From JAHEZL01 sp964406465 (GTDB lineage: Bacteria > Bacteroidota > Bacteroidia > Flavobacteriales_C > GCA-002722245), in contig CAYORT010000001.1 of NCBI GenBank assembly GCA_964406465.1, forward strand, positions 286,535-350,534: a stretch of 64,000 nt of DNA. Direction: 5' to 3'. Below are positions 1 to 8,439 of this stretch, piece by piece. Every line of letters starts with the position of its first letter. The first letter of the stretch is position 1. A program made the translations under genes and the position numbers. Below the pieces are notes generated by a model. The model did not search any database. It was given only the letters and a program-made list of their open reading frames with translations, and was not told the origin of the DNA.

Positions 1-44
1 TTTCGAAAAACCATACTAAATCTTATCTTCACCAAAATACTTTT

Positions 45-509
45 ATGTACTCTTTTGCCTTAAGTTTACATTCGCTATTTCGCTGGGTAGTTCTTGTATT
101 TCTGCTTGTTGCCATTATTGATGGATATGTTGGATGGAAAGTTAAGAAGGCTTTTACGAGACCTCATCATTTTTTGCGAATCACAACTCTTACTGTATCC
201 CACATTCAACTTTTATTGGGTTTGTATTTGTATGTGTTGAGTCCGATAACCCAATATTTTCTAAATAATTTTTCAGAATCAATTCATGAGAGACAGTTGC
301 GGTTTTTTGGTATGGAGCACAGTAGCGTAATGCTTGTTGCCATAAGTGTATTGACGATTGGATCCATCAAATCTAAGAGAAGGGAAAACGATGAATCGAA
401 GTTTAAAACTATGTTTATTTGGTGTTCTATTGCTTTACTTTTAATACTGACTTCCATTCCCTGGGAATTTTCGCCTTTGATTAGCAGGCCAAGTTTTCGC
501 CCGTTTTAG
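45..509 (+). CDS. Four-helix integral membrane protein, function unknown
   Basis: A 154-residue protein with about four hydrophobic segments (roughly residues 5-27, 45-65, 92-110 and 124-140) and a short basic loop after the third. The opening, with a histidine just before the first helix (LHSLFRW), resembles small Bacteroidota inner-membrane proteins that are loosely labelled cytochrome-b-like, but I see no secure haem-ligand pattern. The ATG at 45 is the first plausible start and only 44 nt of upstream sequence are available, so a promoter or operon partner cannot be judged. A copy of the 70-bp repeat lies 45 nt after its stop. The gene looks real from composition and the continuous membrane-protein pattern; the function is not inferred. 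Confidence 0.7.
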   Translation: MYSFALSLHSLFRWVVLVFLLVAIIDGYVGWKVKKAFTRPHHFLRITTLTVSHIQLLLGLYLYVLSPITQYFLNNFSESIHERQLRFFGMEHSSVMLVAISVLTIGSIKSKRRENDESKFKTMFIWCSIALLLILTSIPWEFSPLISRPSFRPF

Positions 510-554
510 TAAAGAACTAGATTTCTTTGTTGCTATTTTTAGTCTCTTGTGCAT

Positions 555-624
555 GATTATCGGAATTGAAAATTCCTAAAAATGAAGATTTCAGATTCGC
601 TTCGCAAAATCTGAAATTACTGGG
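555..624. repeat. 70-bp hairpin repeat, copy 1
   Basis: It is nearly identical to 1080-1152; the only difference is a short indel/substitution in the A-rich middle. Each copy holds two hairpins: GGAATT-gaa-AATTCC, and a longer stem ATTTCAGATT/AATCTGAAAT around a CGCTTCGC-containing loop. The stop codon of the minus-strand lipoprotein gene (617-619) lies inside this copy. Confidence 0.85.
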
Positions 625-943
625 GTATTTTGTTTCCTTGAATTATTGTTATTCTTGTGTTACCGATGTAATGGTAATAATTTCTATAATAGATAGTGTT
701 GTTTTTTAGGACTAAATTATCTCCTATTTCTAAATCTTCGCCCATAACTGAAAAGGTTTTTTCGCTAGCTCCTTTATGCACTGAAATTATGGTATCGCTT
801 TCATAATTAATTTTAGGCCCCATTATTATATCATCGTTACGAGAAAAGTGTACCTCGTATTTTCCAATTAAATCATCGCGAAAATCTTTTTTTTGGCACT
901 GTATCAGTATCAGCACTAAAGTTGTTAGAAGCAAGTATTTCAT
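617..943 (-). CDS. Small predicted lipoprotein
   Basis: A 108-residue protein. The first 15 residues are a short hydrophobic signal followed by a lipobox-like LIQC with Cys16, and the next residues are charged (QKKDFRDD). It is therefore predicted to be exported and lipid-anchored. The rest is short beta-rich sequence with no family I recognise. The start is the ATG at 943. The last codons run into the 70-bp repeat at 555-624, so the C-terminal residues are encoded by repeat DNA, which suggests that repeat insertion altered the original end. It has no tight operon partner. Confidence 0.6.
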   Translation of the reverse strand: MKYLLLTTLVLILIQCQKKDFRDDLIGKYEVHFSRNDDIIMGPKINYESDTIISVHKGASEKTFSVMGEDLEIGDNLVLKNNTIYYRNYYHYIGNTRITIIQGNKIPQ

Positions 944-1079
944 TATTTAGCTAATTCAAGGTTAATTGAATGTAGCATTTATCTTTTGAAATCAAAAGTT
1001 TAAAATTGAATTGTTGCAGATAGACTTTGTTTTTTGTTGAACTCTTCAATGAAAAGGAGATATGTTTCGCGACTAAATG

Positions 1080-1152
1080 GATTATCGGAATTGAAAATTC
1101 CTAAAAAAAATTAAGATTTCAGATTCGCTTCGCAAAATCTGAAATTACTGGG
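1080..1152. repeat. 70-bp hairpin repeat, copy 2
   Basis: Direct-repeat partner of 555-624, in the same orientation, with the same two hairpins. It lies just beyond the 3' end of the minus-strand gene ending at 1194. Both copies therefore sit at the 3' side of small minus-strand genes, as expected for an intergenic REP-like element. No transposase is linked. Confidence 0.85.
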
Positions 1153-1193
1153 TTTGACTTGTAAAATATGAAAATACATTTGCAGAATTATTC

Positions 1194-1454
1194 TTAAATA
1201 ATCAATAGAACACTGAAGTACAGTAAAATCATGGCGACTACTGTAAATGGGATTAATATTCCAATACCAATAGCACGATATCTTCTTATTAAAGTCAATG
1301 TAATTCCTGAAACAAAACCAACAAATGCATAGGCTTTCATTACCCAATTTGATCCTATTGCAAAAGCTAAAAGAAGCAAGAATAGTGTAATTAAACACGA
1401 CACTGTGGCTTTTGTTACTTTTGTTGTGCCGTTATTATTTTGTTGTGCTTCCAA
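1194..1454 (-). CDS. Small membrane protein with about three helices
   Basis: An 86-residue protein with a polar, Asn/Gln-rich N-terminus followed by three hydrophobic segments (about residues 17-34, 39-56 and 64-86), with an arginine-rich turn (RRYR) between the second and third. No family is recognised. The only available start is TTG at 1454, because the next in-frame ATG would remove the first helix. It lies downstream of lpd on the same strand but is separated from it by a terminator-like hairpin at 1477-1502, so it is probably transcribed independently. An overlapping reading frame at 1111-1398 lacks this membrane pattern and is not favoured. Confidence 0.5.
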   Translation of the reverse strand: MEAQQNNNGTTKVTKATVSCLITLFLLLLAFAIGSNWVMKAYAFVGFVSGITLTLIRRYRAIGIGILIPFTVVAMILLYFSVLLII

Positions 1455-1476
1455 CTTTAATTTTGTTTAAAAATAT

Positions 1477-1502
1477 AGGGCGTTAGTTTTCACCAACGCC
1501 CT
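1477..1502 (-). terminator. Terminator after lpd
   Basis: Stem AGGGCGTT (1477-1484) pairs with AACGCCCT (1495-1502). On the minus strand the hairpin is followed by a U-rich run (ATATTTTTAAAC). It sits 27 nt beyond the lpd stop and fits a rho-independent terminator for lpd. Confidence 0.7.
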
Positions 1503-1529
1503 CAAATCTCATTCTCACACTCGAGTCTT

Positions 1530-2918
1530 CTACAAATGTATCACCTCCCCATAAGCCATCGCCGTAGCTTCCATTATCGCCTCACTCATCGTTGGATGTG
1601 GATGTACTGCTTTCAAAATCTCGTGACCAGTAGTCTCCAATTTCTTAGCCACTACAATTTCAGCAATCATTTCGGTAACGTTAGCTCCAATCATATGGGC
1701 ACCTAAAAGTTCGCCGTATTTTGCATCGTAAATTACTTTGATGAATCCGTCTTTCGCTCCGGCAGCTGATGCTTTTCCAGAGGCGCTGAAAGGGAATTTA
1801 CCTATTTTCAATTCGTGTCCGGCTGCTTTTGCCTTAGCCTCTGTTAAACCAACAGATGCAATTTCTGGAGAGCAATAAGTACAACCTGGAATGTTTGAAT
1901 AATCTAAAGGTTCTGGGTGGTGACCCGCAATTTTTTCTACTGCAATGATTCCTTCTGCAGAAGCTACGTGCGCCAAAGCAGCGGTTGGAATAACATCACC
2001 TATTGCATAGTAGCCAGGGATGTTGGTTTGGTAGAACTCATCCACTTTAATTCTTCCTTTGTCTACTACGATACCCACTTCTTCCAATCCTAAGTTTTCA
2101 ATATTTGCTTCGATACCTACAGCAGATAAAACTACTTCAGCATCGATTACTTTTTCGCCATCTTTTGTTTTGATGGTTACTTTACAATCTTTACCGCTAG
2201 TATCTACTTTCTCAACAGAAGCATTGGTCATTACTGTAATGCCTTGTTTTTTGAATGATTTTTCAAGTGCTTGAGAAACATCGGTATCTTCAATAGGAAC
2301 GATGTTAGGCAAGAACTCCACTACTGTTACTTGCGTGCCCATAGTATTGTAGAAATAAGCGAATTCAACGCCTATTGCTCCCGAACCTACTATAACCATT
2401 GATTTTGGTGCTTTAGGCAAAACCAAAGCATCGCGGTATCCTATAATTTTTTTGCCATCTTGAGGCAAGTTAGGCAATACGCGAGAACGTGCGCCTGTTG
2501 CTATCATGATGCTTTTTGCAGAAATCTCTTGTTTTTTACCATCGGCAGCAGTCACTTCAACTACTTTGCCTGATTTTACTTTACCAACACCGGCAATCAC
2601 CTCAATTTTGTTCTTTTTCATCAAGAACTGAATACCTTTGCTCATTCCGTCGGCAACATCGCGACTTCTTTTCACGATGCCTTTGAAATCGGCTTCTGCA
2701 TCTTTAACCGTGATACCATAATCGGCAGCATGTTTAATATATTCGAAAACATTAGCGCTTTTTAACAAAGCTTTGGTAGGAATACATCCCCAGTTTAAGC
2801 AAATACCACCCAGTTCAGAACGCTCAACGATAGCAGTTTTTAAACCTAATTGTGATGCGCGAATGGCAGCTACATATCCACCAGGGCCGCTACCTATAAC
2901 GATAAGATCAAAGCTCAT
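1530..2918 (-). CDS. lpdA: Dihydrolipoyl dehydrogenase
   Basis: The E3 subunit of 2-oxo-acid dehydrogenase complexes (pyruvate, 2-oxoglutarate, branched-chain) and/or glycine cleavage: it reoxidises dihydrolipoamide using FAD and NAD+. The 462 residues match the family length. Visible features are the FAD-binding GSGPGG motif near residue 9, the redox-active disulfide CLNWGC (Cys40 and Cys45), the NAD-binding GSGAIG motif mid-protein, the second FAD motif ending in AIGD, and the C-terminal HPHPT motif with the catalytic histidine. No E1 or E2 gene is adjacent, so this may be a shared E3 subunit. The TPR protein lies upstream on the same strand with a 53-nt gap. Confidence 0.97.
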   Translation of the reverse strand: MSFDLIVIGSGPGGYVAAIRASQLGLKTAIVERSELGGICLNWGCIPTKALLKSANVFEYIKHAADYGITVKDAEADFKGIVKRSRDVADGMSKGIQFLMKKNKIEVIAGVGKVKSGKVVEVTAADGKKQEISAKSIMIATGARSRVLPNLPQDGKKIIGYRDALVLPKAPKSMVIVGSGAIGVEFAYFYNTMGTQVTVVEFLPNIVPIEDTDVSQALEKSFKKQGITVMTNASVEKVDTSGKDCKVTIKTKDGEKVIDAEVVLSAVGIEANIENLGLEEVGIVVDKGRIKVDEFYQTNIPGYYAIGDVIPTAALAHVASAEGIIAVEKIAGHHPEPLDYSNIPGCTYCSPEIASVGLTEAKAKAAGHELKIGKFPFSASGKASAAGAKDGFIKVIYDAKYGELLGAHMIGANVTEMIAEIVVAKKLETTGHEILKAVHPHPTMSEAIMEATAMAYGEVIHL

Positions 2919-2971
2919 GTTTATTGTTTTTGAAAGTTAAGTGGCGAAGATAAGAAATTGGCATTAAAAAA

Positions 2972-4702
2972 TTACCACCAATATTTACACTCTTTCTTTT
3001 CACAGATATCACTCCACTGATATTTGTCTTTATTGTCTCTTACTAAGCTATTTATTTGCTGAATCTTCCAAGAATCGCTCTTTAAATTATTGGCTCTAAT
3101 GTAGATTTCATTGGCTTCGGCATACATTTTTAGCGCTATTACTTTTCTTACTCTTTCTGCCATGGCATCTGGATTGTTTGGAAACAGTCGATACCATTGG
3201 TCTTGAATGACTTCTAAATCTTTTTCATATTTCACACTTTCGGAAGCAAATTCTAACATGGGTGTGATATTTTCGAAGAAATATTCGTGTGTAGAATCCA
3301 ATTGAAGCGCAATTTTCATTTCTACTATGGCCGAGTCTTCGTACTTTTTTCTCGATTCAAATTTTAAATTTTCACCGAAATCGTCGTAGCATCTTCCTAA
3401 GTTATAATGAAGCACACCTTTGTTGGGCTCTAACAAAAGTTGTCTTTTAAAAATGTCTATCCCTCTTCTGCTGTATGTTCTTTGAAGTTTTGTGCCGTTT
3501 TTTGCGTGAATTGCTAAACTGTTAATGGCATGCCATAAATCGTAATCAAGAGAGTCAATTTTGAGTCCGTCCTCAACAATTTTAAGTCCTTCTTGATAGT
3601 CGTTTTCATTGTTCATTGAAAAAGCCAAATAGAAGTGCAAGCGGGTGTCGGTAGGATTTAATTCAAGTGCTTTTTTTAAGTAGATTACTACATTTTTATA
3701 TTTCTCGGCTTCTTTTTCGCGAGTCCAATCTTGTATTTCCGAGTTGTAATTGCACATGCCCGCTTTTCGGTAGTTCTCTGCTTTTTTTGGTTGATCAATG
3801 ATAGCCAACTTATAGTGCGTTAAGGCTTCGCTCAGTTTATCTAAATTGTAATAGCAATCTCCAATTTGTTCATTTAATCTAATGTTTTCGTAATTCGACT
3901 TTTTTAAATTCAAAAAAGTTTGCAGTGCTAAATCGTATTGCTTTAAGTTTTCATAACACAAACCTATGTTGAAGAAAGCGGCTTTTTCTCGATCTAGCGC
4001 ATAGCTTTTGCGATAATACATCATCGCTTTTTCGTAATCTTCCATTTCATAGTAGGTGGTTCCCAGCTGGAAGTACCCCGATGCTTCATCAAGTTTAGTT
4101 AGCTCATTAAAGATCAAGAGGGATTTTTCGTATTTCTCATTGTCTAAATTATATGTGCCAGCAGTTTTGTAGCATTTAACGTAGTAAGGATTTTCTTTTT
4201 TTACCAGTTCAAAATACTTCTCTATATCGTTTTCATCTTTAAACTCAACAGCCAAAATGAGGCGAAATTGTAAAGCATCAAGAAACCTAGGATCTCTTTT
4301 TAAAACCAATTGCAAAAAATCTAGTGCTTGGGTAAAATTTTCGTTTTGATGTGCATCGTAAGCTTTAGAGTAAAAATACAGTGTTGAATCGTAAAACACT
4401 TTGTATTTTTTAAGGATTTTAAGTGCTTTTTTGTTTTCTTTTTTACTTAAATCGAGATAGCCTATTGCATTGTTAAGTAATCGCTGCGATTCACAAATCT
4501 TATTGTTTTCAAGGTAGATTAATCCGGCGTAATACAATTCTCTTCCTTCACCTTTTTCGGGAATATTGTATTTCTCGCAAAAAAGCAATGCTTCTTTAAA
4601 GGCTTTCTTTTTGTAAAGTAATTGTAAACTATCAACGCGGTTTTGCGCGCTCGCAAAAAGCAGTGAAGCGCAGGCTATTAGGAGGCAGAAATACTTTTTC
4701 AA
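2972..4702 (-). CDS. Exported TPR-repeat protein
   Basis: A 576-residue protein with an N-terminal signal peptide (cleavage expected near residue 19, after LLFASAQ), followed by about ten or more tetratricopeptide units across almost the whole length, recognisable from recurring patterns such as YFQLGTTYYEMEDYEKA and FNIGLCYENLKQYDLA. This is a periplasmic or cell-surface protein-protein interaction scaffold. No catalytic domain is visible. It is divergent from the M61 peptidase (86-nt gap) and upstream of lpdA on the same strand. The C-terminus ends in a Cys/Trp-containing segment (CEKKECKYWW) whose role I cannot assign. The TPR architecture is secure; the biological role is not. Confidence 0.85.
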   Translation of the reverse strand: MKKYFCLLIACASLLFASAQNRVDSLQLLYKKKAFKEALLFCEKYNIPEKGEGRELYYAGLIYLENNKICESQRLLNNAIGYLDLSKKENKKALKILKKYKVFYDSTLYFYSKAYDAHQNENFTQALDFLQLVLKRDPRFLDALQFRLILAVEFKDENDIEKYFELVKKENPYYVKCYKTAGTYNLDNEKYEKSLLIFNELTKLDEASGYFQLGTTYYEMEDYEKAMMYYRKSYALDREKAAFFNIGLCYENLKQYDLALQTFLNLKKSNYENIRLNEQIGDCYYNLDKLSEALTHYKLAIIDQPKKAENYRKAGMCNYNSEIQDWTREKEAEKYKNVVIYLKKALELNPTDTRLHFYLAFSMNNENDYQEGLKIVEDGLKIDSLDYDLWHAINSLAIHAKNGTKLQRTYSRRGIDIFKRQLLLEPNKGVLHYNLGRCYDDFGENLKFESRKKYEDSAIVEMKIALQLDSTHEYFFENITPMLEFASESVKYEKDLEVIQDQWYRLFPNNPDAMAERVRKVIALKMYAEANEIYIRANNLKSDSWKIQQINSLVRDNKDKYQWSDICEKKECKYWW

Positions 4703-4788
4703 GAGTTTTTGTTTTGTTGGAAACGAAGATAATAATTGAGTTTAATATTTAATGCATAAAGTTCAGGGTCTTTTCGTATTTTGGCACA

Positions 4789-6516
4789 ATGAATAAGCAA
4801 GAGAATAAAACATACTATACTATCAAAAGAAGTCAGACTGGCAGCCACTTGGTAGACATTGAAATGCGAATTGAAAATAAAGAAGGACGCGATTTAGTGC
4901 TTTTTTATTTACCCATTTGGAGACCTGGTAGATACGAATTGGCCGATTATGCTAAAAATATTCATAACGTAAAATTTTTTACCGGAAAAGGTACCGAGCT
5001 TTACTTTGAAAAAATTGATAAAAGTTGTTGGGAATTGCAAACGGGAGGTATCATTGATTTGGTAGTAAAATATTCTTACTATGCCAATCAATTAGATGCC
5101 GGAGCATCATTTACCGACGAGAATCAGCTGTATATCAATCCTTGCAATTGCTTTATGTATACGCAAGAGCATTTTTATAATGAGATTGAGCTCACGGTTG
5201 ATGTGCCTGCGAGTTTTACCATTGCCACCGGACTCACTAAGTTGAAGAAGAATGTTTTTTCGGCTAAGAATTTTGATGAGCTGGCCGATTCTCCTTTCAT
5301 TGCAAGCAATGCACTTCAGCAACAATCTTATAAAGTTAAAGATGCCAATTTTGTAGTTTGGTTTAATGGTGAATGCAAACCCGATTGGGAAAAAATATTA
5401 AGTGATTTTAAAGCTTTTACTGCCGAGCAAATTAAGGTGTTTGGTGGATTTCCCGAGCAAGAATATCATTTCTTATATCAAATCTTACCTGTTAGTTTTT
5501 ACCACGGTGTAGAACATTGTAATAGCACTGTGATTGCTTTAGGACCAGGTTGCAACATCATGAAAGGAAAAGCCTACGAGAATTTCTTGGGAATTTCTTC
5601 TCATGAATTGTTTCATGCTTGGAATATCAAGGCAATTCGTCCGGTAGAAATGTATCCCTACAATTTCCAAAAAGAGAATTATTCGCGCTTAGGATATGTA
5701 GCTGAAGGTGTAACAACCTATTATGGAGACTTAATGTTGGCGCGTGCAGAGGTGGTTACCAAAGAACAATATTTTGCGATGTTGAATGAAAATTTCGACA
5801 AGCATTTTTACAATTTTGGAAGATTCAATCAGTCGGTGGCTGAAGCGTCATTCGATACATGGTTAGATGGATATAGCAAAGGAATTCCAAACAGAAAAGT
5901 TTCTATCTATACTGAGGGTTGTTTGAATGCCTTAATGTATGATTTGCAAATAAGAAAAGAGAGCGATGGCAAGCGTGATTTAGACTGGGTGATGAAAAAG
6001 CTTTATGTTGATTTTGCTCAAGAAGATAGAGCCTATACCGAAGATGATTTTAAGAAGTTGGTGAGTGATGCAGCTGGTGAAGATTTGTCGTGGATTTTTG
6101 AAGAGCATGTGTATGGCAAAGCCGATTATTTTCCGGCACTCAATGAGTCGTTGAAGTATGTAGGTTGTGCACTAAAAAAATATGAGCATCCTCAGTTGGC
6201 TGCATCCGTTTTCGGATTGCGTTTAGATGGTAATATAGTATTGGATGTTGCGCCTTGTTCTCCTGCCTGGGAAGTGGGTTTGCATAGAAACGACGAAATT
6301 ATTGCCGTAAATGGTATTGCTGCCGAGAAGAATAAAGTGAACGATTGGATTGCTTATTTTGAGAATGATATCTTACTTACAGTAAAAAAAGACAATCAAA
6401 TCGTAGAGAAAATTTTAAAGAAGGGAGAGTTTAAGTTTTATACTTCAGGTAGAATTGAAAGGGTGAAAAATCCAAGTGCGCAGCAAGAAGAAGCTTTTAA
6501 AGAATGGTTGGGTTAA
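4789..6516 (+). CDS. M61-family metallopeptidase with C-terminal PDZ domain
   Basis: A zinc aminopeptidase of the M61 (glycyl aminopeptidase) type, 575 residues. The zinc site is HELFH (His272, Glu273, His276), with a likely third ligand Glu305 in YVAEGVTTYY. An N-terminal beta domain (residues 1-170) precedes the catalytic domain, and a PDZ-like domain occupies roughly residues 460-555 (VAPCSPAWEVGLHRNDEIIAV read as overlapping motifs). No signal peptide is visible at the ATG used, so it is predicted to be cytoplasmic, although many relatives are exported. The K+ channel gene follows after 9 nt, so the two are probably cotranscribed. Confidence 0.93.
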   Translation: MNKQENKTYYTIKRSQTGSHLVDIEMRIENKEGRDLVLFYLPIWRPGRYELADYAKNIHNVKFFTGKGTELYFEKIDKSCWELQTGGIIDLVVKYSYYANQLDAGASFTDENQLYINPCNCFMYTQEHFYNEIELTVDVPASFTIATGLTKLKKNVFSAKNFDELADSPFIASNALQQQSYKVKDANFVVWFNGECKPDWEKILSDFKAFTAEQIKVFGGFPEQEYHFLYQILPVSFYHGVEHCNSTVIALGPGCNIMKGKAYENFLGISSHELFHAWNIKAIRPVEMYPYNFQKENYSRLGYVAEGVTTYYGDLMLARAEVVTKEQYFAMLNENFDKHFYNFGRFNQSVAEASFDTWLDGYSKGIPNRKVSIYTEGCLNALMYDLQIRKESDGKRDLDWVMKKLYVDFAQEDRAYTEDDFKKLVSDAAGEDLSWIFEEHVYGKADYFPALNESLKYVGCALKKYEHPQLAASVFGLRLDGNIVLDVAPCSPAWEVGLHRNDEIIAVNGIAAEKNKVNDWIAYFENDILLTVKKDNQIVEKILKKGEFKFYTSGRIERVKNPSAQQEEAFKEWLG

Positions 6517-6525
6517 TTTAGTTTT

Positions 6526-7698
6526 ATGAGTAAATCTATATTGGTTCTTGGTTCAGATCATTTGGTAAGCAGAATAAAGAAATTGGCAGCAGAGAAGGGC
6601 TATTCTGTAAAACATTTTTCTGATTTGCATGTTAACTCACCAGAAGATGGTATTTCAACCATTTCATCTACACGAAATTTGTTAGCCGATATTGACCTCA
6701 ATTCATTCGCGATTACCTATATTTTATTTGAAAGTGATAAGGATAATTTGGAAATGGTAATTACCATGATGGCATTACACCCCGATTTGCGCATGGCTAC
6801 CAGTTTGTTCAATGAAAATCTAAGACCACATTTGCAGGCAGCAAGTAAAAATTTGCAGGTAATCAATCCAGCAAAAGTTGCTTCGCAGGCTTTTATTGAA
6901 GCAATAGAGTTTAAGGTGGAGAGGAAGAGAAAAGCAAAGGCGCTACCTAAAATTGTTCAGCAAAAGATAAATGATACAGATAGTTTTTTAAAAGTATTGA
7001 TTGTAGCCTTTCTTTTCGTAATTGTTGGCGCTACATTGTATTTTCATTATGTGGAACATTTGCCATGGATAGATTCAATTTATTTTGTGGTGGTTACTTG
7101 TTCTACGGTTGGGTATGGTGATATTAGTTTACAGTCGTCGGCGGGTATCACAAAATTGGTAGGTATTATTTTGATCTTGTCTTCCACCATTTTTATATGG
7201 CTAATTTTTTCATTGATTGTGGATAGGATGATTAAAAGAAGGGAGCAGCAATCTTTAGGAAGGAAAGTTTACAACTATAAAAATCATGTGATTGTTTGCG
7301 GCTTAGGTCGTTTAGGATATTTTATTGCTGAAGGTCTTCATTTTAAAGGGCATAAAGTGATTATTATTGAGGAGAATGAAAACTCACCTAACCTCGATTA
7401 CTTTAGAAATTTAAAAGTTGATGTTTACAATGGTGATGCAAAGTTGCCAAAGGTATTGCAGGATGTTGGTGCCGAGAATTGTAAGGCTCTTATAGCCGCT
7501 ACCAATGATGATTATGCCAACATTGAAATCGGATTAAATGCGCGCTATTTTCAACCCGAAATGAAATTGGTTTTGCGTATTTTTGATGATTCAATGGCAA
7601 AGATTATTAAGGAAAAATTCGACATCCATTTAACACAAAGTATGTCCTATATTGCCGCTCAAAAATTCGTTGAACTTTTGGAAAACAAAGAGAATTGA
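6526..7698 (+). CDS. Two-helix K+ channel with Rossmann-like domains before and after the pore
   Basis: A 390-residue potassium channel subunit. Residues 1-130 look like a degenerate Rossmann domain (start ILVLGSDHLVS, no GxGxxG). Transmembrane helix 1 is about residues 154-176. The pore loop carries the selectivity filter TVGYGD (194-199). Transmembrane helix 2 is about 210-233. A canonical RCK/TrkA-N domain follows with GLGRLG (259-264), an acidic residue after beta-2 (IIIEENE), and the usual GDA segment. Typical bacterial 2TM-RCK channels (MthK type) have the RCK only after the pore, so the N-terminal domain is unusual. The stop overlaps the next start by 1 nt (TGATG), implying translational coupling. 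Confidence 0.9.
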   Translation: MSKSILVLGSDHLVSRIKKLAAEKGYSVKHFSDLHVNSPEDGISTISSTRNLLADIDLNSFAITYILFESDKDNLEMVITMMALHPDLRMATSLFNENLRPHLQAASKNLQVINPAKVASQAFIEAIEFKVERKRKAKALPKIVQQKINDTDSFLKVLIVAFLFVIVGATLYFHYVEHLPWIDSIYFVVVTCSTVGYGDISLQSSAGITKLVGIILILSSTIFIWLIFSLIVDRMIKRREQQSLGRKVYNYKNHVIVCGLGRLGYFIAEGLHFKGHKVIIIEENENSPNLDYFRNLKVDVYNGDAKLPKVLQDVGAENCKALIAATNDDYANIEIGLNARYFQPEMKLVLRIFDDSMAKIIKEKFDIHLTQSMSYIAAQKFVELLENKEN

Positions 7699-8420
7699 TG
7701 ACAAAAAAAGAGTTATGGCTTAGAATTGCCAATTACAATTTCGATCACTTAGTACCTACCCATCTGTTGGATAAAATTGCTTCCTTATTTGGTGGAGTAA
7801 ACCCTTCGCTTTTGGCTTTTGCTGAAAAACTTCAGAATAAGTTAAATTGGGAAGATGAATTTTCTAGAAAAGTGATTTGGGAGTACAAGAAGTTTGTTTA
7901 TCTGGGCGTGATAAGTAGAACAGGAGTTACTCCATCTAAAATTATTGATCAAGTGTGGCATGAACATTTGCTATTTACCCTTGGTTATCGAGCTTTTTGC
8001 GAAGATGTAATTTGTTATGATTTTGTTCATCATCCAGAGCTGGTACCGGTAAGTTCTCAAAAGCAAATGTTTGAATCGCAATATTTATATACGCTGGCGT
8101 TGTATAAAAGAGAATTTGGTAGTGATGCACCTTCAGATATTTGGGGAATAACAAAATTTGCAAAGAGAAAGAGAGATGATGTGGAATCTACTTATGACTG
8201 GAGTTCTAGTTATGGTGACTACTCATTGATCTCTAGTTTTGATGGCGCATCAAGCAGCAGCTTTGAGTTTGGTGGAGGGGAATACGGTGGTGGAGGAGCA
8301 GGTGGAGGTTGGGATGATGGAAGCGGAAGTGATGGAGATAGTGGTGGCGATTCTGGCGGTGACTCTGGAGATGGAGGTGGTTGCAGTTCTAGTTGCGGTG
8401 GTGGTAGCGGCGGTGATTAA
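7698..8420 (+). CDS. Glycine-rich-domain-like protein with Gly/Ser/Asp tail
   Basis: A 240-residue protein whose start is the ATG at 7698, sharing one base with the channel stop. The helical N-terminal half holds WHEH (87-90) within VWHEHLLFT followed by GYRAFC. This matches the conserved core of the DUF1399/GRDP-like family, where a W-H-x-H...Y...C pattern is typical and may bind a metal. From about residue 150 the sequence becomes low complexity, ending in a Gly/Ser/Asp tail with two cysteines (CSSSC). The function is unknown. The coupled position behind a K+ channel suggests shared regulation, but I have no mechanistic evidence. Confidence 0.75.
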   Translation: MTKKELWLRIANYNFDHLVPTHLLDKIASLFGGVNPSLLAFAEKLQNKLNWEDEFSRKVIWEYKKFVYLGVISRTGVTPSKIIDQVWHEHLLFTLGYRAFCEDVICYDFVHHPELVPVSSQKQMFESQYLYTLALYKREFGSDAPSDIWGITKFAKRKRDDVESTYDWSSSYGDYSLISSFDGASSSSFEFGGGEYGGGGAGGGWDDGSGSDGDSGGDSGGDSGDGGGCSSSCGGGSGGD

Positions 8421-8439
8421 CTTTTAATTAAATTTTACA

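Noticed and set aside
1111..1398. 95-codon minus-strand frame overlapping the small membrane protein gene
   Set aside because: It has no coherent membrane or domain pattern, and its 3' part runs into the 70-bp repeat; the 1194-1454 frame is preferred.
8239..8427. Open frame in another frame of the glycine-rich tail
   Set aside because: It mirrors the GGx codon repeat of the GRDP-like gene and has Val/Ala/Met-only composition.
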